From NCBI GenBank assembly GCA_938010765.1, contig CALLVX010000024.1, positions 112,198-176,197 of the forward strand: DNA of 64,000 bases, in the 5' to 3' direction. The translations under genes and the position numbers were made by a program. A model generated the notes under the pieces. That model ran no database searches. It was given only the letters and a program-made list of their open reading frames with translations, and was not told the DNA's origin. The DNA is from an uncultured Flavobacteriaceae bacterium. GTDB lineage: Bacteria > Bacteroidota > Bacteroidia > Flavobacteriales > Flavobacteriaceae. Below, piece after piece: positions 18,878-26,936 of this stretch; position 1 is the first letter of the stretch; each line of letters starts with the position of its first letter.

Positions 18878-19381
18878 GTGGGGAACATATTCAAACATCT
18901 TGGGTTTCTTTTAACCGCCACCAACCATCATGGGGTGCACTCCCCTTTTGTATACAGCTTTGTTACCGAGTGCTTATATAAATTCAAGAAAAATAAAAAA
19001 CAAAAGACAATCGATATCCTTTTTAAAAGCACTTCTTATTTTGAAGGCAAAAGCATTTTCCTTTCCCAAGGTTATGAAAAGTATAAAGAGGAGATTCGAA
19101 ATGAATTTTCTTTGATTCAATTTGAGAAACTGCCGTTCGACCTTTTACTTTTAAATGCTAGTGCCGAGCGGGAAATAACAACTCTTATCACCGACGGGAA
19201 GACGCTTCATAATGATTCGATGATCTTGATAGACAGTATTCATAAAACTTCAAGAAATCAAAAGCTATGGCATTTGGTAAAGACTTTTTCCCAGGTCACC
19301 GTAACCATTGACCTTTATTACTGCGGAGTCGTTTTTTTTAGAAAGGAACAGGTCAAAGAACATTTTAAGATTCGAATTTAA
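18878..19381 (+). CDS. Shortened class I methyltransferase-like protein
   Basis: 167 residues from a GTG at 18878. The start (TATNHHGVHSPFVYSFVTEC) and the end (KVTVTIDLYYCG-like, VVFFRKEQVKEHFKIRI) match both ends of a family of about 230-260-residue SAM-dependent methyltransferases of Bacteroidota. The middle is short: the glycine-rich SAM-binding motif that should come after about residue 55 is missing, replaced by GKSIFLSQGYEKYK. It is probably an internal-deletion derivative that cannot bind SAM in the usual way; whether it is expressed is unknown. It could also be a divergent functional protein. Confidence 0.6.
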   Translation: MGNIFKHLGFLLTATNHHGVHSPFVYSFVTECLYKFKKNKKQKTIDILFKSTSYFEGKSIFLSQGYEKYKEEIRNEFSLIQFEKLPFDLLLLNASAEREITTLITDGKTLHNDSMILIDSIHKTSRNQKLWHLVKTFSQVTVTIDLYYCGVVFFRKEQVKEHFKIRI

Positions 19382-19414
19382 TCACCTAATTTTAAACATT
19401 GAAAGATCAATGAT

Positions 19415-19555
19415 ATGAATAATACACTTTATATCGTCTTAGGGGGCGTATTTATGCTCTACTTAATCGTTACCATTACCACCCGTAGTAAATCGAAACA
19501 GCGTAAGTCAAGGAAGTTTATGCAGGACTATAAGCGAAAAGATACGGATGGATGA
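19415..19555 (+). CDS. 46-residue single-span membrane protein
   Basis: ATG at 19415, TGA at 19553-19555. One hydrophobic helix (residues 5-22, LYIVLGGVFMLYLIVTIT) is followed by a strongly basic tail with RSKSKQRKSRKF and YKRKD. The positive tail predicts an N-out, C-in orientation. It lies 33 bp downstream of the shortened methyltransferase. Composition and codon use look genuine; function unknown. Confidence 0.6.
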   Translation: MNNTLYIVLGGVFMLYLIVTITTRSKSKQRKSRKFMQDYKRKDTDG

Positions 19556-19844
19556 TTTTGATAAACTAAACAAAAGCAAATAGAATTGGCCGAGCATTTT
19601 CATAGGACAAATTCAAAGCATTCATTTTATTTTTATATCGCTTCCTCAACCATTTACGCGCCTCTAAAGTTATTTAGGTTGCAACAAATCTTTCCAATCT
19701 TCTTTTTTTCGAGAACCACGTATATCCAATTATTTCATAAGACCGGAAACCCACGAGGGGATAATTAGTTTATATAGTCCGTCAGTTTCCATGTTTACAA
19801 TTCCATAAGAACCTTATTCATTTATTGTGTCTCATATTCCGAAC

Positions 19845-19990
19845 CTAGTGGGGCGCTATTATGGTAGCTCTCAATAATGGCACTGTACCATCATTTACAG
19901 AACCGCTTATGGTACTTGTAGTTGAACCTTGTGCAAAGACTCCGATGGTGCACATGAAGAGGCCAAAAGCAAAATCAACATACTCCCTTT
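19845..19990 (-). pseudogene. Relic of a TonB-dependent receptor N-terminus
   Basis: Read on the - strand, an open frame from about 19990 to a TAG at 19847-19845 encodes a hydrophobic signal-like stretch (FGLFMCTIGVFAQG) followed by STTSTISGSVNDGTVPLLRA and TIIAPH. This is the pattern of the start of Bacteroidota TonB-dependent receptors: signal peptide, AQG, then the carboxypeptidase-regulatory beta strand (ISGxVxDxxxxPLxGATIxAxH). A stop follows and nothing after it resembles plug or barrel. There is also no normal start with basic residues. I infer a deleted outer-membrane transporter gene of which only the first 50 codons remain. Confidence 0.5.
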
Positions 19991-20112
19991 AATTTGTTTT
20001 TTCGTATATAAGTGTGTTAAGGTTAAAACTACGCAGGTCCAAACAAATTCAATAAAAATGGCTTTGCACCGAACTTCTCTTTGATTAAGTGGCGTATTAT
20101 GAGGAATTAGTG

Positions 20113-20128
20113 GAACAAATGTTCGTTC
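20113..20128. promoter_or_regulatory. Proposed LacI-family operator, site 1
   Basis: GAACAAATGTTCGTTC matches the window's recurring palindrome GAACAAACGTTTGTTC at 14 of 16 positions, with a central pyrimidine-G step. It lies 147 bp upstream of the LacI-type gene and about 120 bp upstream of the TonB-receptor relic on the other strand, so it could serve autoregulation, the lost transporter, or both. Confidence 0.5.
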
Positions 20129-20275
20129 AAAAAAAATAATATTCTAACTAAATTAACATTCATCTACTAGATTTTATGCTATTAAAAATTGGAATGAAAT
20201 CGCTTTTTTAAGCAGCTGCTCTCTTTAGAAATCCAGTACATATATCAATCCGATTTTGTATTTTCGCAAGCATAT

Positions 20276-21304
20276 ATGAAACTAAAAGAAGCCAAGACCC
20301 TTAAGGATTTAGCAAAAGTTACCGGATTTACCGAATCAACAATTTCAAGGACGTTGAATGGAATCGGCACCAAATACCGCATTAGTACAGAGACCCAAAA
20401 AAAAATTATCGATGCGGCCAACGAAGCCAATTTCAAGTTCAATGAGAATGCTCGTGGTCTTCGGCTAAAGAAGACAATGACCGTTGGATTTATTGTACCG
20501 GATATTTCGAATTCATTCTTTGCTAAAATGGCCTCCTTAATAGAAAGAGAAGCTCGCCTGCACAAATATGCGGTCTTTTTGTGTGACAGCGACAATAGCA
20601 CAGAAGTAGAAAAGGCATCTATTAACTTATTACAAAAACGTAAGGTAGATGGCATCATTGTATGCCCAATTGGACTAGAATCAAAGCATTTACAAAAACT
20701 ATATCAAGAAACCCCTTTGGTTCTGGTAGACCGCTATTTTCCAAAAATCCCCTTGCCTTTTGTCACCTCCGATGATGGTTTGGATTCTTACAAAGTTGTA
20801 CAACATCTAATATCAAAAGGACATTCCAAAATAGCCTGTATCCAGGGTGTTGAAAACACGTCCCAAAATAATATGAGGGTAAAAGGCTATAAAAATGCAC
20901 TTCAGGATAATGGGCTGGCATTTGATTCTAAATTTCTAATGGGCAATTCTTTTAGTGAAAAAAATGGCTACTATGCAGCACAACAAATCATTGCCATGCC
21001 GAAGAAAAAAAGACCAACAGCTATTTTCTCTTTAAGTAGTATAATTACCTTGGGCATCCTCAAATCGTTTACAGAAGCCGGCCTAAAAGTTCCGCTAGAC
21101 TTTTCTATAGTTTCCTTTGATGAGCAGGAATATTCGGCGCTTCTTGCCACACCACTTACTACCATCGGACAACCAAAAGAAGAAATGGGTACCAAAGCAT
21201 TTCAATTGTTGCGAAATCAAATGGAATCTAAAACAAAGCTACATCAAGAAGGAATGTTATTGCCAACACGTTTGAACTTCAGGGATTCTATTAAAGCGTT
21301 GTAA
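20276..21304 (+). CDS. LacI-family transcriptional regulator
   Basis: 342 residues. The N-terminal helix-turn-helix (LKDLAKVTGFTESTISRTLN) and hinge region (ENARGLRLKKTMTVGFIVPD) are classic LacI, followed by a periplasmic-binding-protein-like effector domain from about residue 62 (SNSFFAKMASLIEREARLH, VDGIIVCP, LVDRYF, SLSSIITLGILKSF). LacI proteins bind even palindromes with a central CG, which fits the 16-bp palindrome found five times in the purine island. Its position next to the ureide operon supports purine or allantoin-related effector, which is an inference. It is probably a repressor because sites overlap promoters. Confidence 0.9.
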   Translation: MKLKEAKTLKDLAKVTGFTESTISRTLNGIGTKYRISTETQKKIIDAANEANFKFNENARGLRLKKTMTVGFIVPDISNSFFAKMASLIEREARLHKYAVFLCDSDNSTEVEKASINLLQKRKVDGIIVCPIGLESKHLQKLYQETPLVLVDRYFPKIPLPFVTSDDGLDSYKVVQHLISKGHSKIACIQGVENTSQNNMRVKGYKNALQDNGLAFDSKFLMGNSFSEKNGYYAAQQIIAMPKKKRPTAIFSLSSIITLGILKSFTEAGLKVPLDFSIVSFDEQEYSALLATPLTTIGQPKEEMGTKAFQLLRNQMESKTKLHQEGMLLPTRLNFRDSIKAL

Positions 21305-21414
21305 TTTTAATTTGCACTGAGTAACTATTCTTTTTAAAATCAGGATGAGGACCCTTTTTCCCTAAAATTCAATTTTTGAAGTACCGCCTTGAACCCATCA
21401 TTTTGCACAAAAAA

Positions 21415-21430
21415 GAACAATCGTTTGTTC
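21415..21430. promoter_or_regulatory. Proposed LacI-family operator, site 2
   Basis: GAACAATCGTTTGTTC, 15 of 16 positions equal to the consensus GAACAAACGTTTGTTC. It overlaps the -33 box (TTTG at 21424-21427) of the promoter for the ureide operon, so a bound regulator would block RNA polymerase. The start codon is 81 bp downstream. Confidence 0.65.
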
Positions 21431-21455
21431 AAATACCTATTTTAAGCTATCTTGC
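21424..21455 (+). promoter_or_regulatory. Promoter for the ureide operon
   Basis: TTTG at 21424-21427, a 20-base spacer and TATCTTGC at 21448-21455, one base off the TAnnTTTG consensus. It would start transcription near 21462, about 50 bp before the ATG of the allantoate amidohydrolase gene, and its -33 box lies inside operator site 2. Confidence 0.45.
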
Positions 21456-21511
21456 AGACTTAAAGAACCCAATATATGGGTGGTTTTTTGTCACTACAGT
21501 GATCCTCAAAA

Positions 21512-22750
21512 ATGAAACTTAGAACAGCTAGAATTATAGAAAGGTTAAACGCATTGGGTGAAATTAGCGATAGTAAAAATTGTATCAGCAGGGCCTATGG
21601 TACCAAGGCACATACCGCATCGGGTAATTTATTAATAAAGTGGATGCAAAATATAAGCTTACAAACCTATCGCGATGCTATTGGTAACATTAGGTGTATT
21701 CTTCCTTCTTTGAATCCCAATGCCAAATATTTCATCATAGGCTCACATTACGATACGGTATTTAATGCGGGTAAATATGATGGGCCTCTTGGTATATTAT
21801 TAGGATTGGAAGTAATGCAGTACATTTCAGAAAACAACATACAACTGCCATTTCATTTAAGTACAATAGCCTTCGCTGATGAAGAAGGCGCCAGATACAA
21901 TACTGCCTATTTGGGGAGTTCTACCATTTCAGGTCATTTTGACCGCTGTTGGTTAAACAGAACCGATGACCATGGTGTTTCCCTAAAAGAAGTTCTAGAA
22001 GCAAATGGGGGCCAGGTGGTGAACATCGATAGTGATTCTATTGCAAGAGAACAACTACTTGGGTATTTTGAACCACACATAGAACAAGGGCCAGTATTGT
22101 GCAATGAAGACCTGTCGGTATGTCTTGTGAACGGTATTGCCTCGCAGACAAGGGTAGATGTGCATTGGACAGGTATTAACGGCCATGCCGGAACGTATCC
22201 TATGAACCATAGAAATGACGCATTTTGCGCTGCTTCGGAATTTTCCTTGGCCGTAGAACAAATCGGAAAATACAATAGCGATAAATTAGTCGCTACCATC
22301 GGGAAACTGAATATTATGCCCAATACCCCCAACGTAATTCCTGGTAAGGTAGAACACACCTTGGACATCCGAAGTAAGGATAGTTCTTTTCTGGTCGAAA
22401 TAAGCCGGACACTTGAGGACAAGGCGATTGAAATTTCTAAAAAGCGAAAAATTGGTTTGGAATGGAACATACTGCATTCCACTCCTTCTGTTCAATGTGA
22501 TGAAGGCTTAAACCAGCTAATACGAAATGGTATGAAAAAAGCTGGAATACATAAAACACTAGAAATTCCCAGCGGTGCAGGGCATGATGCTGTAATGATT
22601 TCTAGAATAGCCCCGGTATCCATGTTATTTATACGCTGCCAGGAAGGTATCAGCCATAATCCATTAGAATATGTTACCTCTGAGGATATAGAAAAATCCT
22701 TAGAGGTATGTGACAATTTTGTCCATGAACTTATACATCAAAACAGTTAA
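21512..22750 (+). CDS. allC: Allantoate amidohydrolase (M20 family)
   Basis: 412 residues, M20/M28-type metal-dependent amidohydrolase. It would hydrolyse allantoate to ureidoglycine, CO2 and ammonia. Metal and catalytic segments visible: GSHYDTVFNAGKYDGPLG (first His and bridging Asp), ADEEGARY (catalytic Glu pair), HIEQGPVL, NGHAGTYPMNHRNDA (dimer-interface lid), and GAGHDAVMISRIAP plus GISHNPLEY (last His). E. coli AllC shares the SGAGHDA and GISHNP blocks. Of the two M20 genes in this operon, this one fits allantoate amidohydrolase and the other ureidoglycolate amidohydrolase. Three bases separate it from the next gene. Confidence 0.85.
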   Translation: MKLRTARIIERLNALGEISDSKNCISRAYGTKAHTASGNLLIKWMQNISLQTYRDAIGNIRCILPSLNPNAKYFIIGSHYDTVFNAGKYDGPLGILLGLEVMQYISENNIQLPFHLSTIAFADEEGARYNTAYLGSSTISGHFDRCWLNRTDDHGVSLKEVLEANGGQVVNIDSDSIAREQLLGYFEPHIEQGPVLCNEDLSVCLVNGIASQTRVDVHWTGINGHAGTYPMNHRNDAFCAASEFSLAVEQIGKYNSDKLVATIGKLNIMPNTPNVIPGKVEHTLDIRSKDSSFLVEISRTLEDKAIEISKKRKIGLEWNILHSTPSVQCDEGLNQLIRNGMKKAGIHKTLEIPSGAGHDAVMISRIAPVSMLFIRCQEGISHNPLEYVTSEDIEKSLEVCDNFVHELIHQNS

Positions 22751-22753
22751 TTT

Positions 22754-23524
22754 TTGACTATGAAAGATACAAAACCAACGGCAATTTCGACTACCGTTTT
22801 CGAAAGGGACCATGCCGTTTTAACCGGAGACGGTTTTGTTAACAGTGTGTATCCTGGATGGACAGATTGCGAGGTAAATGTGGTCATCAACGAAGCCATG
22901 GGTGCTAATTTTTGTCAACTTTTGGTAACACCCGAACCAAATGCTATCTTAAAAGGGGCTACAGAAAAGACACAAACTTTCTTTTACATTGTAGCCGGTT
23001 CGGCGAATCTCAGCTTGAATGACGAAAACAACGAAATACTTTCACAAGGCTCTTATGCTTACGTACCTATTGGGCAATCGTACCTGTTAAATCGTTTTGA
23101 GGTAAATACTAGAATTCTGACTTTTCACAAGAAATTTGAAAATCTTGAAGGATATGATATCCCCTCCCCTATTATTGGCCATGAATCAAAGATAGCTAAG
23201 ACTATCTACTGCGGCGACCCTGATCTTTTGATGCAGAACCTGCTGCCCGACCAAGAAAATAAGGCATTCGACATGGCCATTAACATTTTCACCTATCATC
23301 CTGGAGCAAATCTTCCATTTGTAGAGACCCATGTTATGGAGCATGGTCTTATGTACCTTCAAGGTCAGGGAATTTATAGGCTTTCCGATAAATGGTATCC
23401 CGTAAAAAAAGGAGATTGTATTTGGATGGCTCCCTATTGCCCCCAATGGTTTGGGGCATTAGGCAAGGAACCAACTACCTACATCTACTACAAAAATGTT
23501 AATCGATTTCCAATTCACCCCTAA
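22754..23524 (+). CDS. allE: (S)-ureidoglycine aminohydrolase (bicupin)
   Basis: 256 residues with two cupin domains (about 50-130 and 170-250). It would convert (S)-ureidoglycine to (S)-ureidoglycolate and ammonia in the cytoplasm, using a manganese site in the C-terminal cupin; the ligands are probably in NLPFVETHVMEHGLMYLQGQ (the ETHxxEHG pattern) and GDCIWMAPYCPQWFGALG. The order after the allantoate enzyme and before the ureidoglycolate enzyme is the biochemical order. Six bases separate it from the next gene. Family YlbA/AllE; plant name UGlyAH. Confidence 0.88.
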   Translation: MTMKDTKPTAISTTVFERDHAVLTGDGFVNSVYPGWTDCEVNVVINEAMGANFCQLLVTPEPNAILKGATEKTQTFFYIVAGSANLSLNDENNEILSQGSYAYVPIGQSYLLNRFEVNTRILTFHKKFENLEGYDIPSPIIGHESKIAKTIYCGDPDLLMQNLLPDQENKAFDMAINIFTYHPGANLPFVETHVMEHGLMYLQGQGIYRLSDKWYPVKKGDCIWMAPYCPQWFGALGKEPTTYIYYKNVNRFPIHP

Positions 23525-23530
23525 GAAGCC

Positions 23531-24754
23531 ATGCAAAGAGTACATCAAGAACTTGAGAAACTGGCCAGTATTTCTGCCAGTCCCAACCCATCTGTCACTA
23601 GAATAGTTTATTCCAAAGAAGATTTAGAAGCGCGCGCTTATTTTATAGCTCTCTGTTACGAAATAGGTCTTAAAGTAAGGGTCGATGCCATTGGGAATAC
23701 ATTTGCACGCTGGGAAGGAAAAAACCCTTCGCTTTCAGCAATCGGGACCGGTTCTCATATCGATGCCATACCTGAATCTGGCATGTACGACGGAACGGTA
23801 GGCGTATTTGGCGGGTTAGAAGCAATTCGTTATTTAATGGAATCGGGTTATACACCTGAACGCTCCCTAGAGTTGTTATTGTTTACATCGGAAGAACCTA
23901 CTAGGTTTGGCATTGGCTGTCTGGGTAGCCGTATGCTTAGTGGACAATTGTCTTTGAGCAATGCACGCAAACTAAGAGACACTAAAAATCGTTGCCTTAC
24001 CGAGTTTTTGGAACGGGCAAACTTTAAAGGTCAATTAGAAAGTGTTGCACTTAAAAAAGGATATTACCATGGCTTTGTAGAACTACATATTGAACAAGGA
24101 CCGATTTTAGAAAAAGAAAACATCGATATAGGTATTGTGACCAAAATTGCGGCACCAAGTGCCCTACGCGTTTCTCTAACCGGTCAGGGAGGCCATGCCG
24201 GATGTGTGTTAATGAATGATAGAAGGGACGCAGGTTGTGCCGCGGCCGAAATTACCTTGGCAGTAGAACGTATTGCACAAGAATCAGCTAGCGCAGATAC
24301 CGTTGCAACCACCGGTATTTTAGATATTAAACCCCGAGCAATTAACAGCATCCCAAAAGAAGCTTATTTAGAAATTGACTTAAGAGATACAGATGTAATT
24401 ACTCGGAACAAGGCTTTGGAAGATCTAAAAGAGCAAATCAACACCATCTGTAACCAGAGAAACATCGAAAGTTCGGTCGAACTCCTAAATTGTGACAATC
24501 CGGCAATTTGCCAAACGGATCTTGTAGATACTGTGCAGATTGCCGCAGAAAAATTGGGGTTATCCCATAAAAAAATGATTAGTAGAGCCTATCATGACTC
24601 TTTATTTATGGCACAAATTTGCCCAACTACAATGATTTTTATTCCGTGCCGTAGCGGTATTAGCCATCATCCTGATGAATACAGTACTCCTGAACAGATT
24701 GAAAAAGGAATATATACACTGGCCCTCACACTAAAATCTTTATCCGGGAAATAA
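23531..24754 (+). CDS. Ureidoglycolate amidohydrolase, plant-UAH-like (M20 family)
   Basis: 407 residues, M20 amidohydrolase. It would split ureidoglycolate to glyoxylate, CO2 and two ammonia. Segments GSHIDAIPESGMYDGTVGVF, FTSEEPTRFGIGCLGSRML, ELHIEQGPIL, GQGGHAGCVLMNDRRDAG and SRAYHDSLFMAQICP match, as I remember it, the plant ureidoglycolate amidohydrolase (UAH) more closely than allantoate enzymes, especially TSEEPTRFG and SRAYHDSLFMA. The product releases ammonia rather than urea, so no urease is needed. The gene converges on the adenosine deaminase gene with only 11 bp between stop codons. Confidence 0.82.
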   Translation: MQRVHQELEKLASISASPNPSVTRIVYSKEDLEARAYFIALCYEIGLKVRVDAIGNTFARWEGKNPSLSAIGTGSHIDAIPESGMYDGTVGVFGGLEAIRYLMESGYTPERSLELLLFTSEEPTRFGIGCLGSRMLSGQLSLSNARKLRDTKNRCLTEFLERANFKGQLESVALKKGYYHGFVELHIEQGPILEKENIDIGIVTKIAAPSALRVSLTGQGGHAGCVLMNDRRDAGCAAAEITLAVERIAQESASADTVATTGILDIKPRAINSIPKEAYLEIDLRDTDVITRNKALEDLKEQINTICNQRNIESSVELLNCDNPAICQTDLVDTVQIAAEKLGLSHKKMISRAYHDSLFMAQICPTTMIFIPCRSGISHHPDEYSTPEQIEKGIYTLALTLKSLSGK

Positions 24755-24765
24755 AGGTCACGTAT

Positions 24766-26328
24766 TTAAAAATCTTTGTCTTCCAATTCGATTGCGAATT
24801 CACTAACAAATTCATCCCAAGCCTCAGTTAGGTTCTGCATTGCACTTTTCTTTCTATTATTGGTCAAATTGGCGTGTTCTATAGAATTAAAAACTAGTTT
24901 TTTAATTTCTTTCAAGTTAAGCTCCCAGGCTATATAAGCCATAAAAAAGTCATAGCTTAATCCCTTATAACCAAAAACAGAGGGGTCATCACTGCTGATA
25001 GAACATTGTACACCTCTACTCATTAAAACTCTTGCCGGGTGATTGCCCAAGTCAGGTACATATCCTAATATTTTATTACTAAGCGGACTGAGTTCTACCA
25101 ATATATTTTCTTGTACCACTTTTTTTGTTAAAGACGGATAATAACTTAAGTTCAAGCCATGACCTATTCTTTTGGTATTTAACAAAATTGCATCATACAA
25201 ATTCTCATTTCCCGTAGATCTGCTTTCACCTGCATGCAGTAAAAGTGGAAGTTCAAATCCATATTGTTCAGTAAAAGCTTCCATTTTTGCCCAACTTTTG
25301 TCGAAATATGAAATGCTATTCCCTCTGGCTTCTTCCGCTACCAAATCGAAACCGCTAATTAGATCCGGGTATTTCTTCTTTAAATCATAAGCCGTTTTCA
25401 GTTGTTCGTCAATAGTGTTCACATCAAAAAACTTGAAACTGGTATAAATAATGCTTAATGAGAACTCAGGGAATTCTTTTTGAATATTGGTTGTAACCTC
25501 CTCCAAATCCTTTAAAGTGATCTCGATAGGATAAGAGGTATCTAAATCGTAAAGTTCTTCCAGAATAAAACGAATTTCAACATGGTAAATATTGTCTTCT
25601 ATCAAGTCTAAGAACGCACGTTCATAATACGCTTTAAAGAATGGCCGGTATGCAACCAACCTTGAAATTCGTAAAAATCTTTTTTCGAATTCTTCCCAAA
25701 TATCGATATCGGTATTTTGTGCAGGTTCTTGTAAAGTCAAAAGACCAAAAAGTTCATTTTCGAAATTTTTATCCGTTTCGAATTTTTCATCTAATTGGAT
25801 AAATCCCTTAGGCTGTTCCCCCTGATTAAATATGGCCAATTGGCCATACACAAAATCTGTATGCCCCTTCAATGTAAAAACAAAGCATTCCGGTAGATTT
25901 CGGGCTTGGGTAATCAGCCAGGAAATATCAGTAATTCCACCACTATGGCAATGTAATAGGCCCCCTTTTGGCATATTTTGAATTAATCGGAACAACCTTG
26001 ACTCCTCAACCGTCTGTATTACTTTTTGAAAGGGTTTATTGAAAAAAGCCTGACCGCCGTTAACCTTCAAAAAATTTGCTCGCAACGAACTTAATTCTTT
26101 TTCAATTCTTAACTCTATCTCGGTCAACTGAATGTCATGGGCAAAACCATTTTCGCGGTCAAATTCTAATAATTCCTTTTTTGAACCAGCATGATCTATA
26201 CCACTTGAAGCTAAGTCATTTTCGGGTTGTTCTCTGCAACTCGTACCTAAAAGTAATTGAATTATTAAAAGGGCTTTTAACAAATACATTCTACGGTACT
26301 TTTTAAAAAATCGTTTAATGGAATTCAT
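24766..26328 (-). CDS. Adenosine deaminase-like lipoprotein (ADGF/CECR1 type)
   Basis: 520 residues with an unusually basic N-terminus, a hydrophobic core and lipobox LLLGTSC (Cys at residue 31); a second start at residue 14 would give a more usual signal. The mature protein is an amidohydrolase of the adenosine-deaminase fold: metal ligands in GLLHCHSGG, catalytic LLHAGES, RIGHGLNL and SSDDPSVFG. Extra N-terminal helices and the phrase MPKGGLLHCH are as in ADGF/CECR1-type extracellular deaminases. It would make inosine from adenosine outside the cytoplasm, feeding the nucleoside transporter. Substrate inferred from family. Confidence 0.82.
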   Translation of the reverse strand: MNSIKRFFKKYRRMYLLKALLIIQLLLGTSCREQPENDLASSGIDHAGSKKELLEFDRENGFAHDIQLTEIELRIEKELSSLRANFLKVNGGQAFFNKPFQKVIQTVEESRLFRLIQNMPKGGLLHCHSGGITDISWLITQARNLPECFVFTLKGHTDFVYGQLAIFNQGEQPKGFIQLDEKFETDKNFENELFGLLTLQEPAQNTDIDIWEEFEKRFLRISRLVAYRPFFKAYYERAFLDLIEDNIYHVEIRFILEELYDLDTSYPIEITLKDLEEVTTNIQKEFPEFSLSIIYTSFKFFDVNTIDEQLKTAYDLKKKYPDLISGFDLVAEEARGNSISYFDKSWAKMEAFTEQYGFELPLLLHAGESRSTGNENLYDAILLNTKRIGHGLNLSYYPSLTKKVVQENILVELSPLSNKILGYVPDLGNHPARVLMSRGVQCSISSDDPSVFGYKGLSYDFFMAYIAWELNLKEIKKLVFNSIEHANLTNNRKKSAMQNLTEAWDEFVSEFAIELEDKDF

Positions 26329-26936
26329 AATATAATTTTTTTATCAACTTCAACTACCCTGCATATTTACGGCCATACGCTCTAATCCGATTCTATTTTT
26401 AGAGTTCCTATTTAAAAGTGCCAAGTATACGAAGTACTATTTTTAGCAAGGCCTTTTTCATCATCATCACTTTTACTGGGATATACCTATTCCAAATAAT
26501 AATTATTTGGATGTGAAACGGCTTCTTCCCTGTTAACAAAACGTGCTTCCGAAAATCGATGCTTTATCTCCATGAACATTTAAGAATATACAATTTTTAT
26601 AAGAGTATACATATTTTCCTTTATCGATAGTCCTTACAATATATATATATCAATACCTATTACTTTTGAATAGGCGTTCGAAGGCATTGATAAATCACTC
26701 CTAAAGGGTTACTAAGGCATAATATATCTCCTCAAATGAAATCTGGTGTTCTCACAAAGGCGATACATGAAATAGGGAACCCAAATCGACCGTCTTTATA
26801 TTGTAGCCAACTCAAAATAACTAAGGTGCCACTGAAAGCGCACTCATGCTATTTCAATTACTTATAAAATCATATCACACTTCTTTTCCTTTTTTACCCT
26901 TCCTTATCTAGTATAATTCAGCAATACATCTGATTG
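26329..26936. other. 608-bp region without a gene
   Basis: No gene is supported on either strand. It must contain the promoter of the adenosine deaminase gene. The clearest element is a 19-bp perfect palindrome, CCAAATAATAATTATTTGG, at 26492-26510, 164 bp before that start. A 19-codon frame on the - strand starting near 26471 reads MMMKKALLKIVLRILGTFK and resembles only a signal-peptide start. The region is A+T-rich and may be a remnant of a lost gene. Confidence 0.5.
26492..26510. promoter_or_regulatory. 19-bp palindrome upstream of adenosine deaminase gene
   Basis: CCAAATAAT-A-ATTATTTGG is perfectly self-complementary about a single central base. It differs from the GAACAAACGTTTGTTC sites, so if it is an operator it belongs to another regulator. 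It could also form a cruciform or hairpin without regulatory meaning. Confidence 0.3.

Larger units (their letters stand above)
19556..20275. other. 720-bp region without an intact gene
   Basis: No supported intact gene. It holds a relic of a TonB-dependent receptor on the - strand (19845-19990) and a palindromic operator (20113-20128), both listed separately. A 60-codon frame at 19586-19768 has a low-complexity, aromatic-rich product and no family resemblance, so I do not call it. The A+T content is higher than in the neighbouring genes, as expected for decaying DNA. Confidence 0.6.

Noticed and set aside
19586..19768. 60-codon frame on the + strand
   Set aside because: No recognisable family, low-complexity aromatic text, lies in a decaying region.
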